A DNA stretch of 8,683 bases from Deltaproteobacteria bacterium. GTDB lineage: Bacteria; SAR324; NAC60-12. The notes under the pieces are model-generated. The model was not told where the DNA came from, ran no database searches, and saw only the letters and a program-made list of their open reading frames with translations. This document shows, one piece after another, positions 6,881 to 8,683 of this stretch. The stretch's first letter is position 1. The number at the start of each line of letters is the position of its first letter. A program made the position numbers and the translations under genes. The stretch lies in contig PBZZ01000034.1 in the NCBI GenBank assembly GCA_002730365.1, forward strand, positions 9,294 to 17,976, read 5' to 3'.

Positions 6881-6960
6881 ATTTACTGAGCGAAGCAAAA
6901 CAAAAGTGTTTTGCTTAGTAGAAAGAAAAGCGCCAGAAGTCAGAATTGCCAGTTAGGTCC
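6881..6960 (+). repeat. Dispersed ~80-bp element, copy A
   Basis: An imperfect direct repeat of 7553-7634. Shared blocks in the same order are GAG-N-GAA next to CAAAA, then GTTTTGCT, then a TAGAAA purine run ending in AAAAG, then AAGTCAGA, then ATTGC, then GTTAGG. The copies differ by substitutions and a few 1-4 nt indels. Both begin with a hairpin made of CAAAA and TTTTG arms; the stem is perfect here. The copy follows the operon's last stop codon. No open frame fits the element. I do not recognise the family. Confidence 0.6.
6893..6916 (+). terminator. Hairpin after the ilv operon, possible terminator
   Basis: AAGCAAAACA (6893-6902) and TGTTTTGCTT (6907-6916) form a perfect 10-bp stem with a 4-nt loop, 14 nt after the PLP-enzyme stop. 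A second stem, CTCAGTA (6871-6877) with TACTGAG (6884-6890), includes the stop codon. No T-tract follows on either strand, so this is not a textbook intrinsic terminator. It lies between convergent genes and belongs to the repeated element at 6881-6960. Confidence 0.4.
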
Positions 6961-6969
6961 TGCGAACAT

Positions 6970-7155
6970 CTAGCTTTCTCTTAACCAACGTTTGATAAGC
7001 CGAAGTGTTCGCTTCGGCTCCTCTCTCAATTGATCCAGTTGTTGCTCCCTCAGGAAACTTTCCTCATCTTCTGGAATGAAAATATTATCTTCTAGATCCA
7101 AAGGATTTGGGGGCTTGATGAGTGGGTTCAACTTGGTCATTCGCTTTTCAGCCAT
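6970..7155 (-). CDS. Small hydrophilic protein, unknown function (61 aa)
   Basis: ATG at 7155-7153, stop TAG; GGAAAAA about 7 nt upstream is a weak ribosome binding site. The product is highly charged: a Pro/Asn-rich N-terminal third (LNPLIKPPNPLDLEDN, 9-24), an acidic centre (EDEESFLREQQLDQLREE) and a basic amphipathic end (KRTLRLIKRWLRES). No membrane segment or signal peptide is present. The end resembles the short FliG-binding tail of flagellar FliF proteins (a helix ending in a Trp-Leu pair), but there is no flagellar context, so this is a weak resemblance only. It is convergent with the ilv operon and divergent from the 56-aa gene. I do not recognise a family. Confidence 0.55.
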   Translation of the reverse strand: MAEKRMTKLNPLIKPPNPLDLEDNIFIPEDEESFLREQQLDQLREEPKRTLRLIKRWLRES

Positions 7156-7189
7156 ATGATTTTTTCCAAACAGTGGAACATAAAATGCA

Positions 7190-7206
7190 GCTTTATCTGA
7201 TAAAGC
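7190..7206. promoter_or_regulatory. 17-bp perfect palindrome between divergent small genes
   Basis: GCTTTATC-T-GATAAAGC is a perfect odd-centred palindrome 34 bp before the minus-strand 61-aa gene and about 80 bp before the plus-strand 56-aa gene. Symmetry, length and placement fit an operator bound by a dimeric regulator that could act on both genes. As RNA it could form a 7-bp stem with a 3-nt loop, but no T-run follows. No promoter hexamers are clear nearby. Confidence 0.4.
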
Positions 7207-7285
7207 GATCAGTCAATGGAATGGCAGTCTGGACGAAAGCACAGGATGTGACTCATTCATATTAACTACAGATGAGACCATCATT

Positions 7286-7456
7286 ATGCGAGATGCACTG
7301 CACTTCAAGGAATTTTGCAGGTTTATGCGTCAAGCCTGCAGTAATGAACCCTCCCCTTCTTTCTTGATGGAGGAATGGAACCTACTAATTGAAGATCAAC
7401 AAGATTGGCTTACTCCCGAAAGCAAATCTTTTCTGGAGCAAAGTATTAACCGCTAG
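7286..7456 (+). CDS. Small protein, unknown function (56 aa)
   Basis: ATG at 7286, stop TAG at 7454-7456. The product begins MRDALHFKEFCRFMRQ and ends FLEQSINR; it is soluble, acidic in the C-terminal half (EEWNLLIEDQQDW) and has two Cys (residues 11 and 18). It contains three Trp/Phe-rich helical stretches and no membrane segment. Evidence that it is real: codon use is ordinary, the frame is open over the whole region, and a strong intrinsic terminator begins 14 nt after the stop. The ribosome binding site is weak (GATGAGA about 9 nt upstream). I know no homologue, and the gene could be part of a small regulatory unit with its divergent 61-aa neighbour. Confidence 0.55.
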   Translation: MRDALHFKEFCRFMRQACSNEPSPSFLMEEWNLLIEDQQDWLTPESKSFLEQSINR

Positions 7457-7470
7457 TTGTTACTTTTAGA

Positions 7471-7514
7471 AGTGGTTAGTCAAGGAAATTCCTGGCTGAC
7501 TACTTTCTTTTTTT
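7471..7514 (+). terminator. Rho-independent terminator after the 56-aa gene
   Basis: The left arm 7471-7485 and right arm 7491-7504 form a 14-bp stem including three G-U pairs and one bulged A (7482), closed by a 5-nt AAATT loop. It is followed directly by TTCTTTTTTT (7505-7514). The wobble pairs show it is strong only on the plus strand. It ends the transcript of the 56-aa gene. Confidence 0.88.
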
Positions 7515-7552
7515 GCGCCTGCCTTCATGCCCCGCTCATTCTTTTGCAAAAG

Positions 7553-7634
7553 ATTTCAGAGTGAACAAAATCCATGTTTTGCTCAATAGAAAAAAAAGTT
7601 GACAAAAGTCAGATTCGATTGCATCGTTAGGCCC
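7553..7634 (+). repeat. Dispersed ~80-bp element, copy B
   Basis: Second copy of the element at 6881-6960, same orientation. Its hairpin is imperfect: GAACAAAA (7563-7570) faces TTTTGCTC (7577-7584) with one mismatch. Inside it a perfect TTGACA (7599-7604) could serve as a -35 hexamer for the downstream transporter gene, but no good -10 lies 16-18 nt further, and copy A lacks the hexamer. It lies about 40 nt after the terminator of the 56-aa gene and about 85 nt before the solute-binding gene. Confidence 0.6.
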
Positions 7635-7719
7635 CGTGTCATACAAGCAGTCTGGCATTTTGCTAAGCTGAAATTTCTTTGGCATTTTGAAATTCGTACC
7701 CCCCTAAAGGAGAAACATA
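7635..7719 (+). promoter_or_regulatory. Leader of the solute-binding gene: 10-bp direct repeat and ribosome binding site
   Basis: TGGCATTTTG occurs at 7653-7662 and again at 7680-7689 (27-bp period), with GAAATT following each copy at different distance. This could be a pair of regulator sites or a small duplication. AAGGAG at 7707-7712, 7 nt before the ATG at 7720, is a strong ribosome binding site and fixes the start. No clear -10/-35 pair is visible. Confidence 0.45.
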
Positions 7720-8683
7720 ATGAGATTTAGTAAACTCTTCATGAGCGCAGCGCTAGCGCTGACGATGAGTGCTTTTACCGCGATGGCTGGAAAGCCAGAG
7801 GCAGAACGCTGGATCAACAGTGAATTTCAGCCCTCAGCCCTTTCCAAAAATGAGCAGATGGCCGAGATGGAATGGTTCATCAAAGCAGCTGAGCCGTTCA
7901 AAGGTATGGAGATCAATGTTTTGTCAGAAACGATTCCGACTCATTCCTATGAGTCCAAGGTTTTGACAAAAGCATTTGAAGAAATCACTGGCATCAAAGT
8001 GAATCACCAGTTGCTTGGAGAAGGAGAAGTTGTTCAGGCTGTCCAGACCCAGATGCAAACCAAGCGAAACCTTTATGATGCGTATGTGAACGACAGTGAT
8101 TTGATTGGAACCCACTCCCGATTACAACTGGCTTACAACCTGACCGACTTCATGGCTGGAGAAGGTAAGAATGTTACCTCGCCTACCCTAGATCTCAATG
8201 ATTTCATGGGTGTTCAGTTTACAACGGGTCCAGATGGAGATTTGTATCAGTTGCCTGATCAGTAATTTGCCAACCTTTACTGGTTCCGTAAGGATTTGTT
8301 TGATCGACCGGAGTTACAAGCAGCCTTCAAAAAGAAGTATGGCTATGATCTTGGTGTTCCAGTCAACTGGTCTGCTTATGAAGATATTGCTGAGTTTTTC
8401 TCGAATGATGTGAAGAACATTGATGGCGTGCAGATTTACGGACACATGGACTATGGAAAGCGTGCACCGGACTTGGGCTGGAGAATGACAGATGCGAGGT
8501 TGTCCATGGCGGGCGCTGGTTCTAAGGGTGAGCCAAACGGAATACCTGTTGATGAGTGGGGAATTCGCATGAAAGCTGGTAGCTCTAATCCCGTAGGTGC
8601 TTTCGTAAGTCAAGGTGGTGCTGCAAACGGTCCTGCTGCAGTTTATGCTATTCGCAAGTGGGATGAGTGGCTGAGAGCCTATG
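7720..8683 (+). pseudogene. ABC-transporter solute-binding protein interrupted by an in-frame TAA (runs off the window)
   Basis: Periplasmic binding protein of a sugar/polyol-type ABC importer (extracellular solute-binding family 1). The first 181 codons begin with a Sec signal peptide: basic start MRFSK, hydrophobic core and AMA cleavage after residue 23. TAA at 8263-8265 follows LYQLPDQ. The same frame then stays open for 139 more codons to the window edge, with protein clearly of the same family: FANLYWFRKDLF, GVPVNWSAYEDIAEFF, IYGHMDYGKRAPDLGW, AVYAIRKWDEWLRAY. From memory, close relatives (rhizobial glycerol-binding GlpV type, about 570 aa) read on through QQFANLYWFR, so TAA probably replaces CAA by one C-to-T change. 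Arg at codon 8497-8499 (AGG) may replace a usual Trp (TGG). The undisturbed frame means the lesion is recent, or a sequencing error. The substrate, perhaps glycerol, is inferred from recall. Confidence 0.82.

Noticed and set aside
6952..7632. Ends of both repeat copies match the integron attC core GTTRRRY (GTTAGGT, GTTAGGC)
   Set aside because: No matching RYYYAAC core is found at the other end of either element and the paired arms of attC are missing; the same 7-mer also occurs by chance at about 1375.
8263..8265. TAA reassigned to glutamine
   Set aside because: More than 1700 codons of the other genes, rich in CAA, contain no internal TAA, so a changed code is very unlikely; a mutation, error or local readthrough is simpler.
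8198..8613. ORFs on both strands over the end of the solute-binding gene (plus 71 codons, minus 99 codons)
   Set aside because: The +1 frame of the interrupted gene carries clear family similarity throughout this stretch; the other frames do not.

Overview
The window reads as ordinary Gram-negative chromosomal DNA, moderately AT-rich in the gaps. Most genes fit a free-living proteobacterium or a deep relative. The Sec-exported sugar/polyol-type binding protein and the fused methionine-pathway enzyme suggest a marine deltaproteobacterium-like lineage such as SAR324. That placement is a guess from memory of protein style, not something the sequence proves.

Left part (1-1365, minus strand): the N-terminal 264 codons of argininosuccinate lyase (argH), which runs off the window edge, and upstream of it a Fur-family metalloregulator. 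The divergent gap 1366-1726 holds a small dyad in front of the regulator, an AT-rich stretch with an 11-bp-period direct repeat, a perfect 15-bp palindrome, a set of mutually exclusive hairpins and a strong ribosome binding site for ilvB.

Centre (1727-6878, plus strand): a compact operon-like run. ilvB and ilvN encode both subunits of acetolactate synthase, the first common step of Val/Leu/Ile synthesis. An S66 (LD-carboxypeptidase/MccF-type) serine peptidase starts 1 nt after ilvN. A 60-aa membrane protein follows with an ATGA overlap. A 575-aa cystathionine gamma-synthase-family PLP enzyme with a large N-terminal extension starts 20 nt later. The run thus mixes branched-chain and sulfur amino-acid synthesis with a cell-wall or peptide-cleaving enzyme. 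It ends at a hairpin.

Right part (6879-8683): two imperfect copies of an element of about 80 bp (6881-6960 and 7553-7634, same orientation) flank a segment of about 590 bp. This segment carries two small divergent genes of unknown function (61 aa minus, 56 aa plus), a 17-bp palindrome between them and a strong intrinsic terminator. After the second copy comes a gene for a secreted ABC-transporter solute-binding protein of the rhizobial GlpV-like type. It is interrupted by one in-frame TAA; the reading frame and family similarity continue beyond the stop to the window edge, so it is a recent pseudogene, a sequencing error or a readthrough case.

No tRNA, rRNA, CRISPR array, transposase or phage gene was seen.
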